Source: Brevibacterium jeotgali | GTDB lineage: Bacteria > Actinomycetota > Actinomycetes > Actinomycetales > Brevibacteriaceae | Direction of reading: 5' to 3' | NCBI RefSeq assembly: GCF_900169175.1 | Contig: NZ_FXZM01000013.1 | Span: 1-64,000 of the forward strand | Length of the DNA stretch: 64,000 nt | Shown: positions 1 to 8,655 of the stretch, in pieces | How positions within the stretch are numbered: the first letter of the stretch is position 1 | Layout: each line of letters starts with the position of its first letter | Notes under the pieces: generated by a model | What the model was told of the DNA's origin: nothing | What the model saw: the letters and a program-made list of their open reading frames with translations, nothing else | The model's database searches: none | Translations under genes and position numbers: made by a program

Positions 1-179
1 GTGGCGATGACGCCGCATCCGGGACAGCCGGTGAGCGGGTCGCAGGCCTCGACGTCGAGGAGAACGGCGGTGTCCGTGACGTGAGCGTCAACGAGGTGCA
101 GGTCGGGCAGACCGAGGAGGACATCACACCTGCTGCAACGATCCAGGGCAGCAGCGCAGGGGCACGTAGGATGGGGCAT
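1..179 (-). CDS. ISL3 family transposase, N-terminal fragment cut by window edge
   Basis: Only the first 59 codons are visible, starting at an ATG at 177-179. The translation contains the cysteine-rich zinc-binding head of ISL3 transposases: Cys pairs around residues 7-9 and 16-19, then LGLPDLHLVDAHVTDTAVL followed by CDPLTGCPGCG. The DDE catalytic domain would lie beyond the left edge. Whether the full gene is intact cannot be judged. The transposase would cut and join the inverted repeats at the element ends, one of which is seen at 275-293. Confidence 0.88.
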   Translation of the reverse strand, partial: MPHPTCPCAAALDRCSRCDVLLGLPDLHLVDAHVTDTAVLLDVEACDPLTGCPGCGVIA

Positions 180-274
180 AGTCGAGGTCCTTGGTGTGCG
201 CGGGGGTTAGAGTCCGCTCATCATCAGGGACCTCGACGTCTATCCCCAGCACCCTCGCCCCATCGGCGCGCCCA

Positions 275-293
275 CACTCAACTCTGAAGAGCC
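275..293 (-). repeat. terminal inverted repeat of the ISL3-like element
   Basis: GGCTCTTCAGAGTTGAGTG on the minus strand lies 96 bases outside the transposase start. Its first eight bases match the conserved tip of ISL3-family ends. It marks the boundary between the mobile element and the polysaccharide genes that follow. Confidence 0.75.
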
Positions 294-398
294 AGTTAAA
301 GTGTTCTCACTATTGGAATTGAGCCGTCGTGACACTCTACGCGTGCGGTGACACACCACTGCACGCGTACTCACGTCGCCCACGAACGGAGATGGTCC

Positions 399-2276
399 TT
401 GAAGTTTCGCCGGCTCGTCCGGACCGCACGCACCGGAGCCTGGCATCTGCGCAAGGGCGGCCTCAACCAGTTCCGCCGATGGCAGCAGCGGCAGGGAACG
501 GACTCCCGGAACCCCAGGATCTCCGAAGCTGGATCACTGCTGGAGCGCTATCACCCGATTGGAGAGACTCACCGGGCCCCCGCATTCGCATCGGTGCGGG
601 TGGGAGTCATCCTCGATGATTTCTCCGCACTTGCCTTCGCGTACGAATGGGACACCGTGCCGCTGTCACGGAAGGGCTGGCGCGAAGAGCTCCAGAGCCT
701 GGATTTCGTCTTCATCGAATCGGCATGGAACGGCAACGGCGGCCAGTGGCAGTACCAGCTCACAGGTGAGAGCGGGCTCAAAGCCGATGCACGTGAGCTG
801 CTCGCGACATGCCGCGAACTGGGCATCCCCACCGTGTTCTGGAACAAGGAGGACCCGCCGCACTTCGAGGACTTCCTCGAGGCAGCCTCCCTGTGCGACC
901 ACGTCTTCACCAGTGACAGTCGGCTCATCGACGACTATCGGACGCAGCTGGGACACGATCGGGTGGGCCCGTTGTCATTCGCGGCCCAGCCCGCGATCCA
1001 CAACCCGGTGCGGCCTGCCGGTCCACGCCGTGAAGAAGGCGCGGCATTCGCGGGGATGTACTTCGCGCACAAGTATCCCGAGCGCCGCGAACAGATGGAC
1101 TGGCTCCTGGGCGGAGCGGCCGATGCCGCGCACAAGGCCCAGGAGCGCTTCACAATCTTCTCCCGCCAACACGGCGGAGACGATAAGTACCAGTTCCCCG
1201 GTGAACTCGCCGCCCACGTGATCGGCTCGCTGCCCTACGACCGGATGCCGAACGCGTACAAGGACTTCGCACTGTTCCTCAATGTGAACTCCGTCGTGGA
1301 CTCCCCCAGCATGTGCGCTCGCAGGATCTTCGAGGTCACTGCGAGCGGCACACCCGTCGTCAGTGCCCCCAGCGCGGCCACCCGACGGTTCTTCCCTGTC
1401 GATGAAGTCTTCCAACCTGCTGGACGGACGGAAGCTGCACACACAGTCCGCGCGCTGATGCGCAGCCCCGAGCTCCGCGATCGGTCCGTGCACCTGGCCC
1501 AGCGACGCATCTGGGGCGAGCACACGTACTCGCACCGGGCCATGCAGATCATGGACGTGCTGAGCATCCCCTATGACGACCCCACCGTCTCCACGGCCAC
1601 GGTCATCGTCTCCACGAATCGCCCTCACCAGGTCGATCACGTGCTGCAGTCCGTCGCGAAGCAGACCGGGGTCGTTGTGCAGCTGTCCCTCCTCACTCAC
1701 GGGTTCGAACTCGTCGAAGACGACGTGCGGTCACGTGCTGCCAGCATGGGATTGGACGATGTGATCCTCCGTGCCGCGCCGTCCTCCCTCAGTCTGGGCG
1801 AGTGTCTGAACCTCGCGATCGAGAGTGCAGACGGTGACGTGATCGCCAAATTCGACGACGACGACTACTACGGCGAGCACTACCTACTCGATCAGATCCA
1901 TGCCTTGCACTATTCTGCAGCGGACCTCGTAGGTAAGCAGGCCCACTACATGCACCTCGAAGACACTGGTGCTGTGCTCCTTCGCTTTCCTGAGCGAGAA
2001 CACAAGTTCACAAAACTGGTGATGGGGCCGACGATGGTGGGACGCCGTGAAGCATTCACTGACATCCGGTTCCGTCCGATCACCCGGGGAGAAGACACCA
2101 CCTTTCAACGAGAGTTGATCGACTCGGGTGGCGCGGTGTATTCGGCCGACCGTTTCAATTTCGTCCAAGTTCGTAAGGACGACGGCGCACATACGTGGAC
2201 CGTCGAGCAGTCTGAACTGCTCGCTAACAGTGTCGTGCATGGCTTCGGCCTCGCCCCGGAGCATCACTTCTTCTGA
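399..2276 (+). CDS. two-domain glycosyltransferase (CgeB-like plus GT2)
   Basis: This predicted cytoplasmic glycosyltransferase probably builds a surface polysaccharide or teichoic-acid-like polymer. The first 400 residues resemble the CgeB/spore-maturation group of glycosyltransferases, with an FWNKEDPPHFEDF motif near residue 147. Residues from about 400 onward form a GT-A fold family 2 domain with the opening TATVIVSTNRP and the metal-binding acidic run FDDDDYYG near residue 486. The reading frame is open from 348. I prefer the TTG at 399 because an ACGGAGA ribosome-binding site precedes it and the protein then begins with a basic segment (LKFRRLVRTAR). It lies about 100 bases downstream of the IS end, so the IS may have separated it from upstream partners. 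The sugar and acceptor cannot be read from the sequence. Confidence 0.8.
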   Translation: MKFRRLVRTARTGAWHLRKGGLNQFRRWQQRQGTDSRNPRISEAGSLLERYHPIGETHRAPAFASVRVGVILDDFSALAFAYEWDTVPLSRKGWREELQSLDFVFIESAWNGNGGQWQYQLTGESGLKADARELLATCRELGIPTVFWNKEDPPHFEDFLEAASLCDHVFTSDSRLIDDYRTQLGHDRVGPLSFAAQPAIHNPVRPAGPRREEGAAFAGMYFAHKYPERREQMDWLLGGAADAAHKAQERFTIFSRQHGGDDKYQFPGELAAHVIGSLPYDRMPNAYKDFALFLNVNSVVDSPSMCARRIFEVTASGTPVVSAPSAATRRFFPVDEVFQPAGRTEAAHTVRALMRSPELRDRSVHLAQRRIWGEHTYSHRAMQIMDVLSIPYDDPTVSTATVIVSTNRPHQVDHVLQSVAKQTGVVVQLSLLTHGFELVEDDVRSRAASMGLDDVILRAAPSSLSLGECLNLAIESADGDVIAKFDDDDYYGEHYLLDQIHALHYSAADLVGKQAHYMHLEDTGAVLLRFPEREHKFTKLVMGPTMVGRREAFTDIRFRPITRGEDTTFQRELIDSGGAVYSADRFNFVQVRKDDGAHTWTVEQSELLANSVVHGFGLAPEHHFF

Positions 2277-2324
2277 ACCAAGCGAATGACGCGCATTACA
2301 CATGCCTGTAGAAAGGACCTCACT

Positions 2325-3581
2325 ATGACATCACCCCACACGCCTTCCGTGGCCGTCATCGGCCTCGGTTACATCGGACTGCCAACTGCTGCCATTCTCG
2401 CTAGCGTCGGCGTGCAGGTCACGGGAGTCGATGTAAAGCAGAGCACGGTCGATGCGGTGAACGCTGGCGAGCTCCCTTTCGTGGAGCCTGACTTAGGTAC
2501 CGTGCTGGCGGGCACCGTTTCACAAGGCACTCTGACAGCCTCCCTTGAAGTCCCGAAGGCGGACGCGTACATCATTGCAGTTCCGACACCGTTCAAGGGG
2601 GACAAGGTCCCAAACCTTTCCTACATCGAAGCTGCGACCCGCAGCATTGCGTCGACGCTCACCGGTGGAGAACTCGTCATCCTCGAATCGACATCACCCC
2701 CGGGAGCGACTGAGCTCGTCGCGCAGACAGTAATGGATGCACGACCTGATCTCACACTCGAACCTGACCTGCCGAATACCGTCTACTTCGCGCACTGCCC
2801 CGAGCGGGTCCTGCCGGGCCGCATCATGATTGAGATGCGCACGAACGATCGGATCATCGGTTCCGTCAACGGTGACGCGGGCGAACGAGCAAGAGACCTC
2901 TATCAGCTGTTCTGCGAGGGCGAGATGCTCCTCACCGACGCGCGCACGGCGGAGATGGCGAAGCTGACAGAGAACGCGTTCCGGGACGTCAACATCGCGT
3001 TCGCGAACGAGCTCTCACTGATCGCCGACCGCGTGGAAGTCGACGTGTGGGAGCTCATCGAGCTGTCCAATCACCACCCGAGGGTGAATATCCTGCAGCC
3101 GGGCCCCGGAGTGGGCGGCCACTGCATCGCGGTCGACCCCTGGTTCATCGTCTCGTCGGCGCCAGAGGAATCGCGAATGATCCGCAACGCACGCGAGATC
3201 AACGACGAGAAGCCGGAGTACGTCCTCAATCAGGTCGTTCCGCGTGCGCAACGGTTCAAGCAGCCACGCATCGCAGTCCTGGGACTGGCCTTCAAGCCCG
3301 ACATCGACGACCTGCGCGAGAGCCCTGCAATGCACATCGCCGATGAACTCGCCCGGCGGCTGCCCGAGGGAGAGATCATGGCCGTCGAGCCGCACATCGA
3401 CGAACTTCCGTCGTCTCTTACGGCACACGGCAACGTCGTGCTCACGGAGTTCGAAGCAGCGATGTCGGCAGCTGACCTCGTCCTGCTGCTCGTCGATCAC
3501 ACGATCTTCAAGAACGCTGACCCTTCCGCGCTGACGAGCGCCCAGATCTTCGACACACGCGGTGCGTGGCGAAGCATCTGA
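2325..3581 (+). CDS. wecC: UDP-N-acetyl-D-mannosamine dehydrogenase
   Basis: It oxidises UDP-ManNAc to UDP-ManNAcA with two NAD+, supplying an acidic sugar for surface polysaccharide. The 418-residue product has the Rossmann motif VIGLGYIGLPTA at residues 11-22, CPERVLPGRI in the middle domain, the catalytic cysteine motif GVGGHCIAVDPWF (Cys near 266) and the C-terminal AFKPDIDDLRESPA signature of UDP-sugar dehydrogenases. The start at 2325 is chosen over 2286 because AGAAAGGACC lies just upstream and the Rossmann fold follows directly. It sits 48 bases after the glycosyltransferase on the same strand, which suggests an operon. Another UDP-sugar 6-dehydrogenase is possible, but CPERVLPGRI favours the WecC branch. 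Confidence 0.88.
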   Translation: MTSPHTPSVAVIGLGYIGLPTAAILASVGVQVTGVDVKQSTVDAVNAGELPFVEPDLGTVLAGTVSQGTLTASLEVPKADAYIIAVPTPFKGDKVPNLSYIEAATRSIASTLTGGELVILESTSPPGATELVAQTVMDARPDLTLEPDLPNTVYFAHCPERVLPGRIMIEMRTNDRIIGSVNGDAGERARDLYQLFCEGEMLLTDARTAEMAKLTENAFRDVNIAFANELSLIADRVEVDVWELIELSNHHPRVNILQPGPGVGGHCIAVDPWFIVSSAPEESRMIRNAREINDEKPEYVLNQVVPRAQRFKQPRIAVLGLAFKPDIDDLRESPAMHIADELARRLPEGEIMAVEPHIDELPSSLTAHGNVVLTEFEAAMSAADLVLLLVDHTIFKNADPSALTSAQIFDTRGAWRSI

Positions 3582-3606
3582 GAACCGCGGTCGCTCACGA
3601 CACAGC

Positions 3607-5205
3607 TCAATCTGACGTGGTCGGTGTCGCCGGTGCGCTCCGTTCGAACACGAAGACGGTCGCAGAGCTCGCATCCACGTCGAGCTGGAGGTCAGCTGTG
3701 TCCTCCAGCTCGCCGGAGTACGGAAGGTTCGCTGGCAACGGAAGCGGCTCCAGATAGTTCGACACCATCGGTTCAGTGAGGTTCTCCGCGGAGACCTGCG
3801 AGGCCGCGATCGCGGCGTAACCGTCCGGTACATCGACGCTCATTGGCGTGGCGTCGATGTCCGCCGCATCAGCCGTGCTGAGCACCGTGACGACGATCTG
3901 ATCTGCGGCCTCATTGTGGACAGCGTAGGTCCGCACATCGCTGCGAGCACCTTCGATGGAAATGAACTCACCGTTCGCACTCATCGATGCCAGGCGCAGC
4001 GCAGCGTGGTTGTTCTGCCCCACGATCGCCGCCGGACCATCTTCAGCTGTGCAGATGACAGACATCGGTGCCCCACCCAGACAGTCGCCCAGCATGGAGT
4101 GCATCGCCATCCGCTGCACGCCCAGCTGAGCCGCATGCAGGGTGTAATCGATGGTCCACAGTGCTTTCGACTGTGTCCGCGAGGTGTCGTTGGTGCCAGG
4201 GCAGCTGGTCGGACCGGTTTCCTCGACCCATAGTGGCAGGCCCGCTTCATCGGCTACCCCCAGCCCGATGCCGAGGATCCTCGCCGCAGATTCGTGCACC
4301 TCCGGGTGGACGAAGTTCTCCGCCTGCGGGCCTCGACCCGGCACCTCTGTCGACTCGCAGTCGTAGAGCGCGTACCAGTGCTGACTCACCGCCGCCTTGT
4401 CGGCTATATCCGATCCTGCGAACCCACGCATCCACTCGGCGTCGAACGCTCCGGGCCCAGCGATGGGCAGGCCGGGCGCCGCATCCGCGACCGCCGCGGC
4501 GTACTCCTCCACCTGCTGCACATAAGCATCGACGTCCCAGGAGTCGTCGCGGACGCGGTGGTTCGGCTCTCCCTCCACGGTAAAGCCGTTCGGCTCGTTG
4601 CCGATCGAGACGGCGACCAGAGCATCACCGAGGGACTGCTGCGCATGTGCGGCCATGTCCGCGCCCCGCTCCGGGTCGAAGTCTCCGAGTGGAAGCCCCA
4701 GAGTCACCTTCGCGTCCGTCGCATCCGTCAGCTTCCGCAGCCGCTCCAGATCCTCCGGCTGGACGACTACGTCGTCGGAGTCGTCAGGTGACTCGCCCGA
4801 TGACGTCCAGAACAGGTTCCTATCCAGTCGGTTCCCTCCGAAGCGCAGCGCAGGAGCACCCAGCTCATTGAGACGTTCGTCCAGCGTCGATGCTTCCGGA
4901 TCGAGACGCGGATCAGCCAGGTCGGTTGCTTCCAGAGAGATGCCGATGTTCTCCGGCCGAACACTCCCACCGACCTTGTCCATCGAGACAGTCAGCTCCA
5001 CAGGGTCGCCCAATGAGGCATGCTCGCCCAGGTCCTGCACGAACTCTTCGGCATCGTCGCGAAGGGTAAGCCCAGGAGCTGAGGGGGGTTCCGGAGGCTC
5101 CGTCGTGCGGGTCCCCCGCTCTTCGTCGACTCCCAGGCTGCAGCCCGCGAGCAGGAACACTCCGGCCGAGGCCAGCGCACTTACTCTTCTCACTCGGGTC
5201 CTCAC
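3607..5205 (-). CDS. lipoprotein glycoside hydrolase, GH79/GH39-like
   Basis: This 532-residue protein carries a lipoprotein signal, with the lipobox LLAGC placing the anchoring cysteine at residue 22. It should sit on the outer face of the membrane. The body looks like a (beta/alpha)8 retaining glycosidase: SIGNEPNGF near residue 205 offers the acid/base Glu, and WVEETGP near 327 offers the nucleophile Glu. The closest families in my judgement are GH79 (beta-glucuronidase/heparanase) and GH39. It is convergent with wecC, 25 bases apart. A role in trimming or degrading uronic-acid polysaccharide is an inference. Starts are possible at GTG 5205 or GTG 5193. Confidence 0.7.
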   Translation of the reverse strand: MRTRVRRVSALASAGVFLLAGCSLGVDEERGTRTTEPPEPPSAPGLTLRDDAEEFVQDLGEHASLGDPVELTVSMDKVGGSVRPENIGISLEATDLADPRLDPEASTLDERLNELGAPALRFGGNRLDRNLFWTSSGESPDDSDDVVVQPEDLERLRKLTDATDAKVTLGLPLGDFDPERGADMAAHAQQSLGDALVAVSIGNEPNGFTVEGEPNHRVRDDSWDVDAYVQQVEEYAAAVADAAPGLPIAGPGAFDAEWMRGFAGSDIADKAAVSQHWYALYDCESTEVPGRGPQAENFVHPEVHESAARILGIGLGVADEAGLPLWVEETGPTSCPGTNDTSRTQSKALWTIDYTLHAAQLGVQRMAMHSMLGDCLGGAPMSVICTAEDGPAAIVGQNNHAALRLASMSANGEFISIEGARSDVRTYAVHNEAADQIVVTVLSTADAADIDATPMSVDVPDGYAAIAASQVSAENLTEPMVSNYLEPLPLPANLPYSGELEDTADLQLDVDASSATVFVFERSAPATPTTSD

Positions 5206-5243
5206 CGGCCCAGTCTATTGGCAGTCCTGCGAGGCTCGGACGT

Positions 5244-6026
5244 CTAGGGGTGGGACCACCGTGCGCGCGCGGTCTCCGTGGGGCCGTCGACCTCGGTGAA
5301 GCCCGCGTCGACTACACGCACCGGGGCGGGCGGTGCACTCGCCCAGGAGGTTTCGGTGGCGAACTCCACACGGACGCGGAAGCCTGTATCCCGCCAGGCC
5401 GCGCGGGCCTGGTCCGGCATCTGCTCGTACGCGAGCTGTGCCGCGTGGCCGACCTGCGCTGCCGCCTTGCCCGTCGTGAGAGTCGCCGCCGGTAGCAGCT
5501 CGATGACGACGACGGCCTCCGTCGTCGCACTCGACGTCGTGGAGGGGTCGTACGCACCATCGTCGGACTCGCTCACACCCAGGGGGAACTCAGTTCCGCC
5601 TACCTGCAGCTTCTTCAGCTCGCGGGGCAGCGGCTGCATCGGGCCGGGCGGCAGCACGAGGACGTCCACCGGACCGAAGTCGAAGGCACTCCTCCGCTGC
5701 ACGCGCACGGATCCCAGCGCTGCGGCGTCCTCGAACTGCTTCCCGTCACCCCGGCGCACGACCTTGCGGATAGCGCCGTGTCGCCAGTACTCGACGGCGT
5801 CGTGCCACTCACCACCGGGCTGGCAGCGGGGGTCGTCGAGGAAGGTGACGACGGCCTCGGCGGCGGCCTCCAACACGTCTACGTGACGGGCGATGTGCGT
5901 CTTGGATCTGCGGACCACCATCGGCAGGGCCCACGGGATGTCGTGATCGCTCTCATGCCTCCTCATGCGGGAGACGTCGGGGCCTGCGGAGTCGGCAGTG
6001 CCGGACTCCGCATCGGCCTCGCTCAC
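5244..6026 (-). CDS. peptidyl-tRNA hydrolase (Pth2-like) protein
   Basis: The C-terminal third (residues about 170-260) resembles the archaeal/eukaryotic-type peptidyl-tRNA hydrolase 2 fold: a hydrophobic strand (VVVIELLP) followed by GKAAAQVGHAAQLAY, where the family has its catalytic Lys/His-rich helix. The first half has a weaker, similar-looking segment and may be a decayed or duplicated domain. Pth2-like proteins of this length are common in actinobacteria, but their in vivo substrate is not settled. The GTG start overlaps the sufE stop in a GTGA junction, so it is the last gene of the sseA-sufE operon. Confidence 0.65.
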   Translation of the reverse strand: MSEADAESGTADSAGPDVSRMRRHESDHDIPWALPMVVRRSKTHIARHVDVLEAAAEAVVTFLDDPRCQPGGEWHDAVEYWRHGAIRKVVRRGDGKQFEDAAALGSVRVQRRSAFDFGPVDVLVLPPGPMQPLPRELKKLQVGGTEFPLGVSESDDGAYDPSTTSSATTEAVVVIELLPAATLTTGKAAAQVGHAAQLAYEQMPDQARAAWRDTGFRVRVEFATETSWASAPPAPVRVVDAGFTEVDGPTETARARWSHP

Positions 6027-6493
6027 GCCTGCTGCCCGGACTTCTCCACGACTTGTCGCTGGATGCGCGTGAGCATCCCCGACATGCCGTTGAGCCGCAG
6101 AGGGCTCACCGCCTTCGTGAGCGACAGTCGCAGCGGGAAGTCCGCGGGGACAGCAAGGACCTCACCGACCGTGCGGCCATCCAGCCCCTCTTGGAGGATG
6201 CCGGCGAAGCCGCGTGTGGTCGGAGACTCCGGAGGTGCAGAGAAGAACAGGCTCACCGTTCCGTCCTTCGGGTCGTCCGCCGGTTCGACCTCGGCGATGA
6301 CGAAGATCGGCGACTGACATTCCGGCACCGACTCCAGCAGCTCCGGGTGGTCTGCGTAACGGTCGGGCAGTGCGGGCAGCTCGTCGCTGAACTCGAGGAG
6401 GATCTCCAGCAGTTCGTTCTGCGCCGCGGCCGCGAAGTCATCGGCGATCTCCTGGAGGCCGCCGGGCAGCGGTGCGTTCGTCTGGTCGGTCAT
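6023..6493 (-). CDS. sufE: SufE family sulfur acceptor protein
   Basis: SufE accepts persulfide sulfur from a cysteine desulfurase and passes it to Fe-S cluster assembly. The 156-residue product has the family layout: an N-terminal helix, then a Cys at residue 59 in ECQSPIFV (the sulfur-accepting position), then [18 protein letters not shown]. The ATG at 6491-6493 overlaps the sseA stop in an ATGA junction. That start fits the family length better than the longer open frame. Pairing with a rhodanese-type sulfurtransferase is a recurrent actinobacterial arrangement and supports a joint role in sulfur relay. Confidence 0.88.
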   Translation of the reverse strand: MTDQTNAPLPGGLQEIADDFAAAAQNELLEILLEFSDELPALPDRYADHPELLESVPECQSPIFVIAEVEPADDPKDGTVSLFFSAPPESPTTRGFAGILQEGLDGRTVGEVLAVPADFPLRLSLTKAVSPLRLNGMSGMLTRIQRQVVEKSGQQA

Positions 6494-7413
6494 GCGCGGG
6501 GAGCCTCCCCCGCCTCTGCACCGGTGACGATCGGCACGCGCACGACGTTGCCCCACTCCGTCCAGGAGCCGTCGTAGTTCTTCACGCTGTCGAAGCCCAG
6601 CAAGTGCTCGAGCACGAACCAGGTGTGCGAGGAGCGCTCACCGATCCGGCAGTAGGCGATGATGTCGCCGTCGGCCTGGAGGCCCAGGTCGTCGAGGTAG
6701 AGCTTCTGCAGTTCATCGGCGGAGCGGAAGGTGCCGTCGTCGTTCGCGGCTTTGGCCCACGGGACGGACTTCGCGGTGGGGATGTGGCCGCCGCGCAGGG
6801 CGCCCTCTTCCGGGTAGGCGGGCATGTGGGTGCGCTCCCCCGTGTACTCCTCCGGGCTGCGCACGTCGATGAGCGGGATATCGCCGATCGCGTCGCGGAC
6901 CTCCGGCAGGAAGGCGCGGATCTGGGAGTCGTCGCGGTCGACGACCGGGTATTCGGTGGGAATGGGTTGGGGCTTCTCGCGGGTGTACTCGCGGCCCTCT
7001 GCCTCCCACTTCTGGCGGCCGCCGTCCATGAGGCGCACGTCGTCATGGCCAAAGAGGGTGAAGACCCACATCGCGTAGGCGGCCCACCAGTTGGACTTGT
7101 CGCCGTAGACGATCAGCGTGTCGTCACGGGAGATGCCCTTGGCGGACATCAGCTGCGCGAACCCCTCGCCGTCGACGTAGTCACGGGTGACGGGGTCGTT
7201 GAGCTCCGTGTGCCAGTCGATCTTCACCGCACCGGGGATGTGGCCGGACTCGTACAGGAGGACGTCTTCGTCGCTCTCGACGATGACGACGCCCGGGGTC
7301 TCGAGGTTGTCGGCCACCCACTGCGTGCTCACGATGCGGTCCGGACGCGCGTAGGCCGCGAACTTCGGATCCGAGGTGTCCGCGGGAACGCGGGGTGCGG
7401 TGGAATCAGTCAC
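6490..7413 (-). CDS. sseA: thiosulfate/3-mercaptopyruvate sulfurtransferase
   Basis: A two-domain rhodanese of 307 residues that moves sulfane sulfur from thiosulfate or 3-mercaptopyruvate to an acceptor. The inactive N-terminal rhodanese domain includes [11 protein letters not shown] and DDTLIVYGD. The C-terminal domain has [14 protein letters not shown] and the active-site loop [13 protein letters not shown], with the catalytic Cys near residue 254. The GTG at 7411-7413 is chosen because a GGAGG lies five bases upstream, although the frame is open to 7473. The CRIGER loop is the form annotated as thiosulfate sulfurtransferase in actinobacteria. It is the first gene of the operon with sufE and the Pth2-like gene. 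Confidence 0.88.
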   Translation of the reverse strand: MTDSTAPRVPADTSDPKFAAYARPDRIVSTQWVADNLETPGVVIVESDEDVLLYESGHIPGAVKIDWHTELNDPVTRDYVDGEGFAQLMSAKGISRDDTLIVYGDKSNWWAAYAMWVFTLFGHDDVRLMDGGRQKWEAEGREYTREKPQPIPTEYPVVDRDDSQIRAFLPEVRDAIGDIPLIDVRSPEEYTGERTHMPAYPEEGALRGGHIPTAKSVPWAKAANDDGTFRSADELQKLYLDDLGLQADGDIIAYCRIGERSSHTWFVLEHLLGFDSVKNYDGSWTEWGNVVRVPIVTGAEAGEAPRA

Positions 7414-7491
7414 GGTGCCTCCGTAGGGGTTGGGCTGTGTGGTGGGCAGCATGTGCGATGCCTTCCGGGACAACCATACGGAGGCGGGCGC

Positions 7492-8655
7492 CTATTCCCC
7501 AGTTCGCGCCCCAGTCCGCGTGCTCGCCCACGTCCGGGTGAAGGCGCTGCCGAGCTTCTTCCACGTCTCATCCCGGATGAAGATCGCGTCGACGGCGATC
7601 ATCGTCAGCGAGAACCAGGGCAGGCCCATGAGGACCCCGATGCCGATGTGGAAGCTGAGGATGCCAAACAGTGCGACGACACGGGTGCCGCGGCGCAGCA
7701 GCATGAAGGGGAAGGCCATCTGCAGGATGATCGAGCCCCAGCTGATCGCCGCGACGCCCGGTCCCCAGACGGTCAGCAGGTCGGCCAGCTCCGGCCACGT
7801 GCTGAACTGTGCGACGTGCAGCGGGTCGTAGACGGCCCAGCCCTCCGACCACGGAGTGCCGCCGGCCTTGTACAGCGCGCCGGAGACGTAGATCGCCGAC
7901 ACCTGGAACGTCAGGACGATGAGCACGATGTTGTGTGCGAGGTTCGTCAGCTCCGCGGGCAGCAGCCTCTCCCCCGCCAGCTTGCGCCGCCACCAGGGCT
8001 GCGCGACCTCGATGGGCCGGGCCCGGCGTCGGGCGTCCAGTGACAGCCGCATCGAGTTGTCCGCGAAGAGCAGGGCGATGAGGAAGATGCGGTAGGCGTT
8101 GTCGCCCTGATCGCCGGCGCCGTCGTTGACCTCGATGAAGCTGACCCAGCCGACCAGGTAGATCGGCAGCATGATCCGCGTGCGCCACCCCAGCATGATG
8201 ATGACGGCCAGGATCCCCAGGAGGATGTAGAGGAGGGTGAAGAGCGCGGGATTGTCCGCGACGTTGTGGAAGAGGCTGAAGAGCCAGATGCTCGGGAAGT
8301 CGCTGACGGATTCCGCCAGCTCACCGTTCCACGCGGAGCCTTCGCCGAAGGTGTAGAGGCGCGCGTTGAAGTTCGTCAGCAGCAGGCCGATGCCCACGAA
8401 GCCGACGACGATGCGGGTCACGGCGAGGCCGTACTGGGCATGCTTCGCCTCCAGCAGCCAGTTCTCGGAGAAGAAGTAGAGGTCCGCGATGACCTTCACG
8501 ACTCCGTGCCAGAGCTGGGACAGGAGCCCGCGTGCGGTGCGGAGGATGCGCATGCCCGGGGGCGCGGCTTGGGCCTTCTGGGCGGTCTTCGCCGTCTGAG
8601 TGGCGGCTGTGGTCTTCTGCGCAGGCTTGTTCCGCGTGGTGCTCTTCGGGTTCAT
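7492..8655 (-). CDS. HTTM domain membrane protein
   Basis: A 387-residue polytopic membrane protein of the HTTM group, the membrane-domain family related to vitamin-K-dependent gamma-carboxylases and often labelled DoxX-like. The N-terminus is a polar, Thr/Gln/Lys-rich tail. Hydrophobic segments follow from about residue 75, with YGLAVTRIVVGFVGIG, a conserved WLFSLFHN stretch and IMLPIYLVGW among them. The charged loop after FADNSMRLSLD is typical of the family. The gene starts at the stop of the DUF5819 gene (ATGA overlap), so the two are co-expressed. No C-terminal epoxidase-like domain is present, so carboxylase activity should not be assumed. Confidence 0.75.
   Translation of the reverse strand: MNPKSTTRNKPAQKTTAATQTAKTAQKAQAAPPGMRILRTARGLLSQLWHGVVKVIADLYFFSENWLLEAKHAQYGLAVTRIVVGFVGIGLLLTNFNARLYTFGEGSAWNGELAESVSDFPSIWLFSLFHNVADNPALFTLLYILLGILAVIIMLGWRTRIMLPIYLVGWVSFIEVNDGAGDQGDNAYRIFLIALLFADNSMRLSLDARRRARPIEVAQPWWRRKLAGERLLPAELTNLAHNIVLIVLTFQVSAIYVSGALYKAGGTPWSEGWAVYDPLHVAQFSTWPELADLLTVWGPGVAAISWGSIILQMAFPFMLLRRGTRVVALFGILSFHIGIGVLMGLPWFSLTMIAVDAIFIRDETWKKLGSAFTRTWASTRTGARTGE

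Larger units (their letters stand above)
1..293 (-). mobile_element. ISL3-family insertion sequence, one end only
   Basis: This is the terminal part of an ISL3-like element that continues beyond the left edge of the window. The transposase start lies inside it at 179. At 275-293 the sequence, read on the minus strand, is GGCTCTTCAGAGTTGAGTG, which matches the GGCTCTTC start typical of terminal inverted repeats in actinobacterial ISL3 elements. The element therefore probably ends at 293. ISL3 elements make 8-bp target duplications, so AGTTAAAG at 294-301 would be the predicted copy. The other end is outside the window, so the duplication cannot be confirmed here. Confidence 0.8.

Noticed and set aside
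6472..8043. 523-residue plus-strand open frame over sseA and the HTTM gene
   Set aside because: It spans two well-supported minus-strand genes and has no domain likeness.
7492..8655. Vitamin-K-dependent carboxylase activity for the HTTM protein
   Set aside because: Only the membrane domain is present. The extra C-terminal region of true carboxylases is missing.
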